Positions 54,484 through 62,233 are shown, counted from the first letter of the stretch. The stretch is 64,000 nt of DNA from Mycolicibacterium llatzerense (GCF_000878195.1 NZ_JXST01000020.1:1-64000), one strand, 5' to 3'. Notes: a model not told the origin generated them from the letters alone. A program made the numbers and translations.

Positions 54484-55284
54484 TCAGCGGACGTAGCGCG
54501 TGTACAGGTAGCCCGCCGTGTCGGTGAGCACGTGGCTGCGGCGCAGCCGGGTGTGCGCCTCGCCGGGGCCGGACGCGATCCGCCGAGCCTGCCCGCCGAC
54601 CAGGATCGGGGCGATGGTCACGCACATCTCGTCGATCAGGTCGTCCTCGATCAACATGTTCAGCAGTGACGGGCCGCCCTCGGTCAGCACTCGCATGAGC
54701 CCGCGTTCGGCGAAGATGCGCAGGACGGCGTGCGGGTCGACGCGGTCGGGTGCGGTGCCCGAGGCGTCGATCACCTCGGCGAGGCCCGTGAACCGGTGGT
54801 AGGTGTCGTCGATGCTGTCGCGGCTGGTGAGCAGCAGCGGCGGCACTTCGGTGCGGGTGAACAGCTTGGCGTCGTGCGGAATGTCGGCGCTGTGGGTGAT
54901 CACCGCGATCGGCGGCACCTCGGCCTGGCCGCGCAGCTGGCGGGCCTGCCGCTGCGCCGCGGACATCTGGGCCCCGGAGTAGTTCTCGATGCGGACCGTG
55001 GCCGCACCGACCAGAATGACGTCGGCGTGCTGGCGCATGAGGCCGAACAGCGCCCGGTCACCGGGACCGGCCAGGCCACCGGAACTGCCGTCGTCGGTGG
55101 CCCCGCCGTCGAGGCTGGTGATCATGTTGGCGCGCACCCACGGCCGGTCCAGCTGATCGGGGTACGAGTAGAGCGGCGTCAGCAGCGATTCGTCGTTGGT
55201 GGCGGAGTCGGTCAGGAAGGCAGCGCCGACCGCACTGAGCTCTGTGAGCTGCGTCGCAGCGTCGGGATCGGACACGTGAATCAT
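54484..55284 (-). CDS. ribD: RibD-like pyrimidine reductase
   Basis: 266 residues. RibD C-terminal (dihydrofolate reductase-like) domain without the N-terminal deaminase. NADPH-fold signatures: VRANMITSLDGGATDD, GLMRQHADVILVGAATVRIENY, FAERGLMRVLTEGGPSLLNMLIEDDLIDE and APILVGGQA. In M. tuberculosis Rv2671 can act as an alternative dihydrofolate reductase. So the role may be riboflavin, folate or both. Divergent from the ZapE-like gene (25 bp gap). Confidence 0.92.
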   Translation of the reverse strand: MIHVSDPDAATQLTELSAVGAAFLTDSATNDESLLTPLYSYPDQLDRPWVRANMITSLDGGATDDGSSGGLAGPGDRALFGLMRQHADVILVGAATVRIENYSGAQMSAAQRQARQLRGQAEVPPIAVITHSADIPHDAKLFTRTEVPPLLLTSRDSIDDTYHRFTGLAEVIDASGTAPDRVDPHAVLRIFAERGLMRVLTEGGPSLLNMLIEDDLIDEMCVTIAPILVGGQARRIASGPGEAHTRLRRSHVLTDTAGYLYTRYVR

Positions 55285-55297
55285 TCCAGCACGCCGC

Positions 55298-55303
55298 TAA
55301 GGT
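55298..55303 (+). promoter_or_regulatory. candidate -10 (TAAGGT) for leaderless zapE-like gene
   Basis: TAAGGT is 6 nt before the ATG at 55310. Confidence 0.5.
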
Positions 55304-55309
55304 GCCTTC

Positions 55310-56353
55310 ATGCCTGGGGCCAGCGAAGTCGCGCACCTGACCGATCGCCATCCGACCGTGACGCCGGAAAGACTGATCGCAGAGCTGGTTCCGCCACCCA
55401 CCTTCGCCGACGTCAGCTACGACTCGTACCGGCCCGATCCGAATGAGCCGTCGCAGACCGCGGCGGTGGTTTCGGCGCGCAAATTCTGTGAGGACGCGAC
55501 GCGTCAGCGCGCAGGCAAGAAGAAACTGTTCGGCAAGCGCGAGGCGTTGCCCGGGGTCGGGATGTACCTCGACGGCGGTTTCGGTGTGGGCAAGACCCAC
55601 CTGCTGGCGTCGACGTACTACACGCTGGCCGGGGCCAACGCGGGCCCAGCCGCGTTCGCCACGTTCGGTGAGCTGACCCAGCTGGCCGGCGTCTTCGGCT
55701 TCACCGAGTGCATCGACCTGCTGTCCGAATATGTGGTGGTCTGCATCGACGAGTTCGAGCTCGACGATCCCGGCAACACCACGCTGATCTCCCGCCTGCT
55801 CTCGGCGCTGGTGGAGCGCGGTGTGTCGATCGCCGCGACGTCGAACACGCTGCCCGAACAGCTCGGTGAGGGCCGTTTCGCCGCCCAGGACTTCCTGCGG
55901 GAAATCAACACGCTGTCAAGCATTTTCACCACGGTCCGGGTCGAGGGCCCCGACTACCGGCAGCGCGCCCTGCCGTCGGCTCCGGTGCCGCCGTCCGACG
56001 ACGAGGTGCGGTCCTGGGCACTCGGCGTCGAAGATGCCACGCTCGACGAGTTCGACGCCTTGTGCGCGCACCTGGCGACCATGCACCCGTCGCGCTATCA
56101 CGCGTTGATCGAAGGCGTGCAACGCGTTTTCATCACCGGCGTGCACATGGTGTACGACCAGGCCGTCGCGCTGCGGCTGGTGTCGCTGATCGACCGGCTC
56201 TACGACGCGGGCATCCCCGTGGTCGCGTCGGGGGAGAAGATGAACACCGTCTTCAGCGAAGAGATGCTGGCCGGTGGCTTCCGCAAGAAGTACCTGCGTG
56301 CCACGTCGCGCCTGCTCGCGCTGACCCACGAGGGGACCCAGCTCCACGCCTAG
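55310..56353 (+). CDS. zapE: ZapE/AFG1-like ATPase
   Basis: 347 residues. AFG1/ZapE-family AAA ATPase. Walker A in LDGGFGVGKTHLLAST near residue 88, Walker B VVVCIDEFELDDPGN, and sensor/arginine finger stretches RFAAQDFLREI and YDQAVALRLVSLIDRLYDAGIPVVASG. E. coli ZapE affects division under low oxygen; yeast AFG1 removes mitochondrial proteins. Cytoplasmic. The promoter is probably leaderless. Rv2670c by position. Confidence 0.92.
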   Translation: MPGASEVAHLTDRHPTVTPERLIAELVPPPTFADVSYDSYRPDPNEPSQTAAVVSARKFCEDATRQRAGKKKLFGKREALPGVGMYLDGGFGVGKTHLLASTYYTLAGANAGPAAFATFGELTQLAGVFGFTECIDLLSEYVVVCIDEFELDDPGNTTLISRLLSALVERGVSIAATSNTLPEQLGEGRFAAQDFLREINTLSSIFTTVRVEGPDYRQRALPSAPVPPSDDEVRSWALGVEDATLDEFDALCAHLATMHPSRYHALIEGVQRVFITGVHMVYDQAVALRLVSLIDRLYDAGIPVVASGEKMNTVFSEEMLAGGFRKKYLRATSRLLALTHEGTQLHA

Positions 56354-56356
56354 TGG

Positions 56357-56887
56357 CTACAGAGAGCGCACCAGGACGTAGTCGCTCTCGATCCGCGCGC
56401 CGAGCTGAAAGGTCTTGGTGCCGCTGATCTCGAACCCGTGCTTGCGGTAAAACCGTTGGGCGCGTTGGTTTTCCTGATTGACGCCGAGCCACACGCAGCG
56501 GGCGCCGAGGTCACCGGCGTGCTGCAAAGACGCATCCATGAGCGTCGCGGCAACCTTGCCGCCGTGGACGTCGGGCAGCACGTAGCACTTGGACAGTTCG
56601 ACGGCCGGCCGTTCCGGCACGGCGCGCTGCACCTCGGCGTCGTCGGCCACGCCACGAATCAGCATGGTGTAGCCCAGGATTCGGGCTTCGTCGTGGGCGA
56701 CGAACACGGCGCGCTCGGGATCGCGCAGGTATTGGTCGAAGCGATCGGCGGACAGGTTGCCGGCGATGAAGGCGGCGATGTCGTCCGGCGCCGACGACGG
56801 CGGGCAGGCCAGGGGGAACGTGGCGGCAGCCACGTCAGCCAGTTCGGGGACATCCGTGGCCTGCGCAGGCCGCACCTGAACCGTCAT
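56357..56887 (-). CDS. GNAT-family N-acetyltransferase
   Basis: 176 residues from ATG 56887 (MTVQVRPAQATDVPELADVAAATFPLACPPS) with AAGGAG 6 nt upstream; the frame to 57262 overlaps the next gene. GNAT fold: RAVFVAHDEARILGYTMLIRG (beta4), ELSKCYVLPDVHGGKVAATLMDASLQHA with the acetyl-CoA pyrophosphate loop (HGGKVA), and RFYRKHGFEISGTKTFQLG. Substrate unknown. Confidence 0.9.
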   Translation of the reverse strand: MTVQVRPAQATDVPELADVAAATFPLACPPSSAPDDIAAFIAGNLSADRFDQYLRDPERAVFVAHDEARILGYTMLIRGVADDAEVQRAVPERPAVELSKCYVLPDVHGGKVAATLMDASLQHAGDLGARCVWLGVNQENQRAQRFYRKHGFEISGTKTFQLGARIESDYVLVRSL

Positions 56888-56911
56888 CGGAATCTCCTTG
56901 CCGCAGACACA

Positions 56912-56945
56912 AAACTGCCCCTGTCCTAGGGGGCAGGGGCAGTTT
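56912..56945 (-). terminator. intrinsic terminator of the DUF1942 gene
   Basis: A 12-bp stem AAACTGCCCCTG / CAGGGGCAGTTT, 10-nt loop. Read on the minus strand it ends in TTTTGTGTC. Lies 19 bp after the DUF1942 stop and 24 bp before the GNAT start. Confidence 0.85.
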
Positions 56946-56964
56946 ATGTCGGTTCGATGGCGGC

Positions 56965-57513
56965 TCAGGGGATCGGAGTGCCTGGCTGCCAGAGATTCCA
57001 CTGCGCGAGGTGCACGCCGGTGGCCGGGTTGAGCATGACCACGTTGCTGACCAGACCGCGGTAGACGTCCCAGTAGACGACGCCGTCGACGGTGGACCCG
57101 GCGGGCGCGCTCAGCAGCTTGAGCTCCAGCGCGTTGGGGTCGTCGGTGTGCTTGGACACGTAGGCGTCGGCGAAAGGGGTGACGCCGGTGAAGGTGGCGC
57201 CGGACGCCATCCAGTAGGGGTTCGGCGTCGAGATGACGTGGACCGTGACGTCGGACTTCCACGGGCCACCCTGGTTACGCCACCGTGGGGTGCCGTTCCA
57301 GGTCCAGCCCGGCGGTTCGTCAGACGGGAGCACGTTGTGCACGGTCACATCGGCGACCAGGCCCTTGTAGTTCACCCGCAAGGTATCGCCGACATTGCCG
57401 ATGGTCGTCTCGGCCGCCGCCGACGGCGCCAGCGTGGCGGCCAGCAGGGTCAACGCACCGAGCAAACCCGCCAACCATCGGTAGGTCCTGTTGCCGTTCA
57501 CGCCCGTGCTCAT
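56965..57513 (-). CDS. secreted DUF1942 (MPT63-like) protein
   Basis: 182 residues from ATG 57513 (MSTGVNGNRTYRWLAGLLGALTLLAATLAPSAAAETT), with GGAGAGGACG before the ATG; the frame to 57543 includes that site and is rejected. Signal peptide ends at AAAE. Immunoglobulin-like beta-sandwich core as in MPT63: GDTLRVNYKGLVADVTVHNVLP, DAYVSKHTDDPNALELKLL, and VVYWDVYRGLVSNVVMLNPATGVHLAQWNLWQPG. Secreted mycobacterial family without known function. Confidence 0.88.
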   Translation of the reverse strand: MSTGVNGNRTYRWLAGLLGALTLLAATLAPSAAAETTIGNVGDTLRVNYKGLVADVTVHNVLPSDEPPGWTWNGTPRWRNQGGPWKSDVTVHVISTPNPYWMASGATFTGVTPFADAYVSKHTDDPNALELKLLSAPAGSTVDGVVYWDVYRGLVSNVVMLNPATGVHLAQWNLWQPGTPIP

Positions 57514-57636
57514 CGCGTCCTCTCCGTAATGACTGCCTCGCATGATGGCATACCGCCATCACGGCCTCGTCCGAATGGAGTAGATCTGGCCACTTCGTCG
57601 AGGTCAGTGGGTCGATTTGTCCCTGTCAGTGGACAC

Positions 57637-58407
57637 TCACGCCGGCCCGGACTGTTCTCCGGCTGCCTGCCCGGCGGCGACGAAGTCGGCGAGCATCTTC
57701 TCGAGTTCGGTTTCGAGGTGGCCCTTGTCGACGCCGAGACGGTGCAGCGGTCCGTCGGCGTCCTCGGATTCGAGCAGCGCCAGCAGGATGTGTTCGGTGC
57801 CGATGTAGTTGTGCCCCAACCGAAGTGCTTCGCGGAAGGTCAGTTCCAGCACCTTCTTGGCGGCGCCGTCGAACGGGATCAGCGCCTTGGGTTCGGCGGT
57901 GCCGACGGCAACGGCGGCGGCCGTGCGGATCTGGTCGGCGGTGACGCCCTGGTTGGCCAGCAGGACCATGGCCAGTGATCCCGGATCGGTGAGCAGTCCG
58001 AGCAGCAGGTGGTCTGGGGTGATCTCGGTGCTGCGCGAGGTGTGCGCGGCCTGCTGGGCCTCGACGACGACCGTGCGGGCGCGCGGGGTGAACCGGCTGA
58101 ACCCGTCCTTGGGATCCATGGTGTCGAGCCGGGGTTCCTTGGGTACGAAGCGCTTCTGCGCCGCCTGCTTGGTGACGCCCATGCTGCTGCCGATGTCGGT
58201 CCACGACGCGCCCGAGCGCCGGGCCTGGTCGACGAAATGGCCGATGAGGTGGTCGGCGATGTCGCCGAGGTGTTCGGCGGCCAGCATCGCATCGGTGAGT
58301 TGATCGAGTGGTTCGGTGTGCACCTTCTTGATCGCCACGATCAGGTCGTCGAGGCGGACGGTGCCCGCGATGGGATTGGGGGTCGAGGTGTGCGCGGATT
58401 CAGACAT
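57637..58407 (-). CDS. clpC2: ClpC2, Clp N-domain protein with helix-turn-helix
   Basis: 256 residues. A classical helix-turn-helix (SWTDIGSSMGVTKQAAQKRF, about residues 67-87) sits N-terminal to a Clp-N repeat pair (FTPRARTVVVEAQQAAHTSRSTEITPDHLLLGLL and LTFREALRLGHNYIGTEHILLALL). It has no AAA module. ClpC2 (Rv2667) protects mycobacteria from ClpC1-targeting antibiotics such as cyclomarin by binding the ligand with its N-domain, as I recall. The HTH and the palindromic promoter strongly suggest autoregulation. Downstream of DedA on the same strand. Confidence 0.92.
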   Translation of the reverse strand: MSESAHTSTPNPIAGTVRLDDLIVAIKKVHTEPLDQLTDAMLAAEHLGDIADHLIGHFVDQARRSGASWTDIGSSMGVTKQAAQKRFVPKEPRLDTMDPKDGFSRFTPRARTVVVEAQQAAHTSRSTEITPDHLLLGLLTDPGSLAMVLLANQGVTADQIRTAAAVAVGTAEPKALIPFDGAAKKVLELTFREALRLGHNYIGTEHILLALLESEDADGPLHRLGVDKGHLETELEKMLADFVAAGQAAGEQSGPA

Positions 58408-58409
58408 GC

Positions 58410-58454
58410 GTCAACCGTAGGTTGACGATTGTGAATCGTCAACCGGTAGTTGAC
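58410..58454. promoter_or_regulatory. clpC2 operator array
   Basis: GTCAACC-GTA-GGTTGAC (58410-58426) and GTCAAC-N5-GTTGAC (58438-58454). Between them, 58421-58443 form a third perfect palindrome: arms GTTGACGATT and AATCGTCAAC around GTG. Four half-sites therefore alternate over 45 bp, ending 2 bp from the clpC2 start codon. Confidence 0.85.
58414..58442 (-). promoter_or_regulatory. clpC2 promoter, -35 TTGACG / -10 TACGGT
   Basis: On the minus strand TTGACG (58442-58437), 17 bp, TACGGT (58419-58414), then 6 nt to the clpC2 ATG. The transcript should be leaderless. Both elements are part of the operator half-sites. Confidence 0.75.
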
Positions 58455-58459
58455 GAAAA

Positions 58460-59113
58460 TTACGAATGCCGCAGGGTGTCCCAGTCGTGCTCGGTTTCCA
58501 GTTGCTCGATGGCCTTCGCAGTGCGCTCTTTCAGTACCAGGGTCACGGTCAAGGCGAGCAGGCCGCCGACCAGCAAGGCGACCCAAGAGAACCGGGCCAA
58601 CCACTTCTCGGCGGCCACGCCCAAGTAGTAGACGACGGCCGTGGTGCCGCACGCCCACACGATGCCGCCGGCCGCGTTGGCGGCCAGGAAGCGCGTGTAG
58701 TGCATCTTGAGGGCTCCTGCCAGCGGCCCGGCGAAGATGCGCAGCAGCGCGACGAAGCGGCCGAAGAACACGGCCCAGACGCCCCAGCGGCTGAAGAGTC
58801 GGCGGGCGAGCGCCACGTGGCCCGGGCCGAAATGTTTGGGGAACCGGCGGCCGAGACGTTCGAACAGTGACATGCCGAAGCGTCGGCCGATGCTGTATCC
58901 GATCGAGTCGCCGATGATGGCGCCGGCGGCGGCAGACAGTCCGACGCCCACGGGGTCGATGTCGAGAGTGTGCCGCGATGACATGACCGCGGCCGTGACG
59001 AGAATGATCTCGCCCGGCAGCGGGATGCCCAGACTTTCGAGCCCGATCACGAGCCCGACCACGAGGTACACCGCCAGCGGTGGGATCGATTGCAGCAGCG
59101 CGTCGACGTCCAT
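58460..59113 (-). CDS. dedA: DedA-family membrane protein
   Basis: 217 residues, about five transmembrane segments. DedA/Tvp38 (SNARE-associated) family; these are membrane lipid flippase/proton-linked transporters. Motifs: LGIPLPGEIILVTAAVM, GDSIGYSIGRRFG, FFGRFVALLRIFAGPLAGALKM with the conserved Arg pair, and NAAGGIVWACGTTAVVYYLG. Upstream of clpC2 on the same strand, separated by the operator region. Confidence 0.9.
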   Translation of the reverse strand: MDVDALLQSIPPLAVYLVVGLVIGLESLGIPLPGEIILVTAAVMSSRHTLDIDPVGVGLSAAAGAIIGDSIGYSIGRRFGMSLFERLGRRFPKHFGPGHVALARRLFSRWGVWAVFFGRFVALLRIFAGPLAGALKMHYTRFLAANAAGGIVWACGTTAVVYYLGVAAEKWLARFSWVALLVGGLLALTVTLVLKERTAKAIEQLETEHDWDTLRHS

Positions 59114-59131
59114 GCCGCTAAGGATGCACTA

Positions 59132-59653
59132 CTACGGCGTTGGTGTCGGCGCAGGCGGCGCCGGTGCGGGCGCCGGGGCGGGGGCACCGCCGCCTCCGCC
59201 GAGGGTGCCGAGAATGGCGATCGCGGCGCGGGCCTGCGGAGAGATGTTCGGACCGGGTCCGGGGGAGTCTGGTGCGGCATCGGTGACGTGCCACGGCTGG
59301 CAGCCGCTGGTCTTGAACGCCTTGTCGGTCTCATCGATGAGCACGACCTGCGGCTTGGCGGTCATGGCGCTGTCGATGACGTTGTTCTTGGCGTGCGGGT
59401 CTGCATTGTTCATCCGGCGCCAGTAGCAGCGTTTGTCGCCGACGGGTCCGGCGGTGGCGTAGGTGCCGGGTGCGATGTCCTTGCCGACGATGAACAGTCC
59501 ATCACCGTCGATGCTGGTCTTCGGGCCTGCGGCGTTCGGCGCGGCAGGGCCCGGAGGGGCCGGCGTGGGGTCGGCCACGGCGACGGCCGTCGATGCGCCC
59601 CAGCTCACCACGGCCAGTGCCGCGGCGGCGGCGATCGACGTCTTTGAGCTCAT
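59132..59653 (-). CDS. secreted Pro-rich protein, unrecognised family
   Basis: 173 residues. Signal peptide (MSSKTSIAAAAALAVVSWGASTAVAVADP). The mature core has GLFIVGKDIAPGTYATAGPVGDKRCYWRRM and a paired Cys in KTSGCQPWHV. This GxFxVGxDIxPGTYxT ... CYWxR pattern recurs in mycobacterial secreted proteins. A flexible Pro/Ala tail (PAPAPAPAPPAPTPTP) ends the chain. Role unknown. Upstream of DedA, 18 bp gap, same strand. Confidence 0.8.
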   Translation of the reverse strand: MSSKTSIAAAAALAVVSWGASTAVAVADPTPAPPGPAAPNAAGPKTSIDGDGLFIVGKDIAPGTYATAGPVGDKRCYWRRMNNADPHAKNNVIDSAMTAKPQVVLIDETDKAFKTSGCQPWHVTDAAPDSPGPGPNISPQARAAIAILGTLGGGGGAPAPAPAPAPPAPTPTP

Positions 59654-59707
59654 GGGGTCAAAGTTTAGCTCTTCTAGCTATGTGCGTGGGGCGATGAGTG
59701 GCCAAGA

Positions 59708-59754
59708 AAACAGCGAAGGGCGTGGGCCGTTGCGGCCCACGCCCTTCGCTGTTT
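59708..59754 (-). terminator. long intrinsic terminator after the 11-mer-repeat gene
   Basis: 21-bp perfect arms (minus-strand stem reads AAACAGCGAAGG ... GCCC, ending CTTCGCTGTTT) with a 5-nt loop, followed on the minus strand by TCTTGG. Lies 10 bp after the stop at 59765. Confidence 0.88.
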
Positions 59755-59764
59755 GCGCGAGAGA

Positions 59765-60100
59765 TCAGTGCTGCGGTGCGAAAATGCCGCCGACGAGGCC
59801 GACGAGCTGGTTGGTGGCGTAGGTGCCGAGCACGCCGGTGTTGTGGTTGTAGTAGGTGCCCGCGGTGCCGGCGGCCTGGTTGTAGTAGGTGCCGGCCTGG
59901 CCCAGGGCCTGCTCGTTCGCCGTGCCGAACTGGCCGACGGCCTGGTTGAGCTGGGTGCCGAACTGGCCGATCTGCTGGATCGGGTTCGGCGGCGGGGTCG
60001 GGGCGGCCGAGGCGGCGCCGGCACCGGCGAGCGCGACGATCGCGGCGCCTCCGGCGAGCGCGATCGATCCTGCGATACGACGAGTGGTGATGTTAGCCAT
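59765..60100 (-). CDS. small secreted protein with five 11-residue repeats
   Basis: 111 residues with a strong AGGAGGG site before the ATG. Signal peptide (MANITTRRIAGSIALAGGAAIVALAGAGAASAAP). Residues 45-99 are five consecutive 11-mers: GQFGTQLNQAV, GQFGTANEQAL, GQAGTYYNQAA, GTAGTYYNHNT, GVLGTYATNQL. Consensus G-Q-x-G-T-x-x-N-Q-A-x. The end is VGLVGGIFAPQH. No cysteines. No family recognised. An 11-residue period suits an amphipathic helix or a beta-solenoid; secreted and probably abundant given its strong ribosome site and terminator. Confidence 0.8.
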   Translation of the reverse strand: MANITTRRIAGSIALAGGAAIVALAGAGAASAAPTPPPNPIQQIGQFGTQLNQAVGQFGTANEQALGQAGTYYNQAAGTAGTYYNHNTGVLGTYATNQLVGLVGGIFAPQH

Positions 60101-60631
60101 GATGAGGGTCCCTCCTGGAGCGAAAGTCGCTTACAGCAAACATTTGTAGTCCAGATTCGCGCCTCGCGCAACCATATGAGCGAACTTCTTGGAAATGTTC
60201 ACTTTGCGATTTGGGATTTGCTGTAGGCAAAGAGGGTCATCGTCGACGTATCGACGGGTGGGGCGGGTGTGGTGTCGGGGCTGGATCGTGGGTCGAACTG
60301 AAAGAACTCGTCTGCAAGGCGTTGAACTGTACTGATGCCTGTCTCGTTGCACCTTTTGAGTGGGCCGCACGCGCACTGGGGACGAGGCTGAGAACATTAC
60401 GTCAACCAAATTAGCTGCGTGGCGACTCAAATTCGTCGCGTAGCTATTGAATGAGACGCATCGGTCTACTTCATCGACGAATAGCAGTAAAGCGTTACAC
60501 GCTGGGCTATGGCTATCCGAGCGTGTTCACTGTGTCCGAGCCCTCGCAGCTGCGCGGTGGTATTTGGATGCCCTGGTGGAGGGGCTTTCAAACGGGTAGG
60601 CTATGACTGATTGACCAAGGGAGTCATAGCT
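60101..60631. other. 531-bp intergenic region, no gene seen
   Basis: No convincing reading frame. AT content is higher than the neighbours. An imperfect inverted repeat (60412-60426 with 60433-60446, around CTCAAATT) is present. The right end has the TetR operator candidate and its promoter. One frame (60131-60430 minus) has no domain or start site support. Confidence 0.4.
60600..60630. promoter_or_regulatory. palindrome at the TetR gene, candidate self-operator
   Basis: GCTATGACT (60600-60608), 13 bp, AGTCATAGC (60622-60630), perfect arms. A possible -10 (TAGGCT, 60597-60602) overlaps the left arm, and AAGGGAG with the start ATG 60632 lie under and after the right arm. Confidence 0.6.
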
Positions 60632-61228
60632 ATGGCGGTGGCGTTTACCCCGGACGAGAAGGACGGCATTGCGCGTGTCCTGGTCGAGACGGCGGAGCAG
60701 TTGTTCGCCACCCAGGGCCTGAAGAAGACGTCGCTGGACGAGCTCGTGCAGGCGGCGGGAATCAGTAAGGGCAGCTTCTACGTGTTCTTCGACTCGAAGG
60801 AGTCGCTGTATCTCGAAGTGATGCTGCGGCGTGCGCCTCTGGTGGCCTCGGGGCTGAGCGAAGCGCTGAGCCGTCCGGTCGACGAGGAGAACCTGGTCGG
60901 CCTCATGCGTGCCATGACCGACGTGCTTGTCGACGATCCGTTCTATCGGCGGCTGCTGATGCGCGCCGACGAGCTGACGGCGGTCACCCGTCGCGTCGGG
61001 CCCGAACAGCTCGCCCGGGTGGTGCCGCAGGTCGTCAGCCCGGTGCTCGATTACCTCGTGGCCGGGCAGCGGGCCGGCGTCCTGGTCGACGACATCGCGC
61101 CGACGGCCCTCCTGGGCGTCATGCGGTCCGTCGGGCTGGTGGTGATGAGCCGTGACCGGTTCGGAGCCGAATACGACGACGTGCTCGATGCGACCATCCG
61201 GACTCTGGCAAGGGGGATGCTCCGATGA
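60632..61228 (+). CDS. TetR-family transcriptional regulator
   Basis: 198 residues from ATG 60632 (MAVAFTPDEKDGIARVLVETAEQLFATQGL), 8 nt after AAGGGAG. The N-terminal HTH is TSLDELVQAAGISKGSFYVFFDSKESLYLEVMLRRAP. The C-terminal ligand-binding helices are family-typical. Overlaps the next gene by 4 bp (ATGA), so it controls and is coupled to a small membrane protein. A perfect inverted repeat overlaps its promoter. Confidence 0.92.
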   Translation: MAVAFTPDEKDGIARVLVETAEQLFATQGLKKTSLDELVQAAGISKGSFYVFFDSKESLYLEVMLRRAPLVASGLSEALSRPVDEENLVGLMRAMTDVLVDDPFYRRLLMRADELTAVTRRVGPEQLARVVPQVVSPVLDYLVAGQRAGVLVDDIAPTALLGVMRSVGLVVMSRDRFGAEYDDVLDATIRTLARGMLR

Positions 61229-61704
61229 AACTGCTGGACAAGTACGCCAGCGCCGCCGGCATGAGCGAGGAGGTCTGGCGCCGTCACGCCAATCCGTGGA
61301 GTGTATGGACCCGATTCGCGGCCATCCCGCTGATGATGCTGGCCATCTGGAGCCGCGTTTGGATCGGGTGGTGGGCGCTGGCGCCGATCGGCGTCGTCAT
61401 CCTGTGGCTGTGGTGGAATCCGCACGCGTTTGCCCCCGTCGACAAACCCGTTGCCTGGTCGTCCCGTGGCATCTACGGCGAGCGGCTGTGGCTGCAGGAT
61501 CGCTCGCGCATGCCAGCGGGGTTCGCTGTGGTGCAAAGGGTTTGGATCGTCGGCGCTCTGGTCGGTGCGGCGCTGCTGGTGTGGGGACTCGCCGCGCTGC
61601 TCATCTGGCCGACGGTGTTCGGCGCCGTGCTCGTCGTGTACGGGCAGCTGTGGCGCATCGACCGGCTCGGCATCTTCTACGACGAGGTGACCGCGGGTCG
61701 GTGA
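61225..61704 (+). CDS. DUF6653-type membrane protein
   Basis: 159 residues from ATG 61225. Segment VWRRHANPWSVWTRF then two or three transmembrane helices (IPLMMLAIWSRVWIGWWALAPIGVVILWLWW, and VGAALLVWGLAALLIWPTVFGAVLVVYGQLW). DUF6653 proteins are uncharacterised membrane proteins that often follow a TetR gene. The overlap implies it is the regulated partner. Confidence 0.82.
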   Translation: MKLLDKYASAAGMSEEVWRRHANPWSVWTRFAAIPLMMLAIWSRVWIGWWALAPIGVVILWLWWNPHAFAPVDKPVAWSSRGIYGERLWLQDRSRMPAGFAVVQRVWIVGALVGAALLVWGLAALLIWPTVFGAVLVVYGQLWRIDRLGIFYDEVTAGR

Positions 61705-61760
61705 CCGGACTCTTATCTCGTTTGGCCACGCGCGGGGGAGCACTGCGTGAGAATGGGCCG

Positions 61761-61973
61761 ATGCGCGAGTTCAGCGAAGAGCGAGCGATCGGTCAAGTCG
61801 TGGCACGCCTGGCGGCTCGATACCCGGCGCTCGATCCTGACTGGATCGCCGCCGCAGTTCGGCAAGCGCACGAGGGTTTCGCGTCGAGCGCGGTGCGGGA
61901 TTTCGTGCCCCTCCTGGTGGAGCGGCACGTCCGCGAGCAACTCGATGAAGGCCTGCGAGCCGCTGCGGTCTGA
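61761..61973 (+). CDS. small three-helix-bundle protein
   Basis: 70 residues from ATG 61761 (MREFSEERAIGQVVARLAARYPALDPDWIAAAVRQAHEGF). Three predicted helices with RDFVPLLVERHVREQLDEGL at the end; similar to the actinobacterial 'three-helix bundle dimerisation' small-protein family. No clear ribosome site. Function unknown. 56 bp after the DUF6653 stop. Confidence 0.65.
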   Translation: MREFSEERAIGQVVARLAARYPALDPDWIAAAVRQAHEGFASSAVRDFVPLLVERHVREQLDEGLRAAAV

Positions 61974-61995
61974 GGCGGGTTCCTGCGGCCTCTGA

Positions 61996-62187
61996 TCAGC
62001 CTTCGCAGGCGATGCCGTCGCCATCACGGTCTTGGGACGCCTTGTAGTCGGGATCTCCCTGAGGGATGTTGTACCGGCCGTCGGCATGAGCTGCCGAACA
62101 GTTCTTGTAACCGGACGCCTGGGCGGCGGGGGCTATGGCGACTCCGCCAGACGTGATCAGGGCAGCAACGATCAACGCACGCAACAA
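61996..62187 (-). CDS. secreted excalibur-domain protein
   Basis: 63 residues from TTG 62187, 5 nt after GAGG. Signal peptide (LRALIVAALITSGGVAIAPAAQA), then an excalibur calcium-binding domain: YKNCSAAHADGR, DPDYKASQDRDGDGIACEG with a DxDxDG loop and a Cys pair. Excalibur domains occur on surface proteins and bind calcium through the DxDGxxCE motif. Confidence 0.82.
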   Translation of the reverse strand: MLRALIVAALITSGGVAIAPAAQASGYKNCSAAHADGRYNIPQGDPDYKASQDRDGDGIACEG

Positions 62188-62215
62188 CTCGACCTCGGAG
62201 AGTTAGCTCGGATCG

Positions 62216-62233
62216 GCAATATGCCGATATTGC
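62216..62233. promoter_or_regulatory. short inverted repeat upstream of the excalibur gene
   Basis: GCAATAT-GCCG-ATATTGC, 29 bp upstream of the TTG start. Could be an operator or a chance palindrome in the AT-rich gap before the tRNA terminator. Confidence 0.3.

Noticed and set aside
60131..60430. 99-codon minus-strand frame in the gap before the TetR gene
   Set aside because: No ribosome-binding site, no domain, unlikely amino-acid composition, and it covers the leader of the 11-mer-repeat gene.
61747..61995. Alternative frame (GTG at 61747) over the three-helix-bundle gene
   Set aside because: It is Arg/Ser/Cys-rich without domain support, while the 61761 frame gives a regular helical protein.
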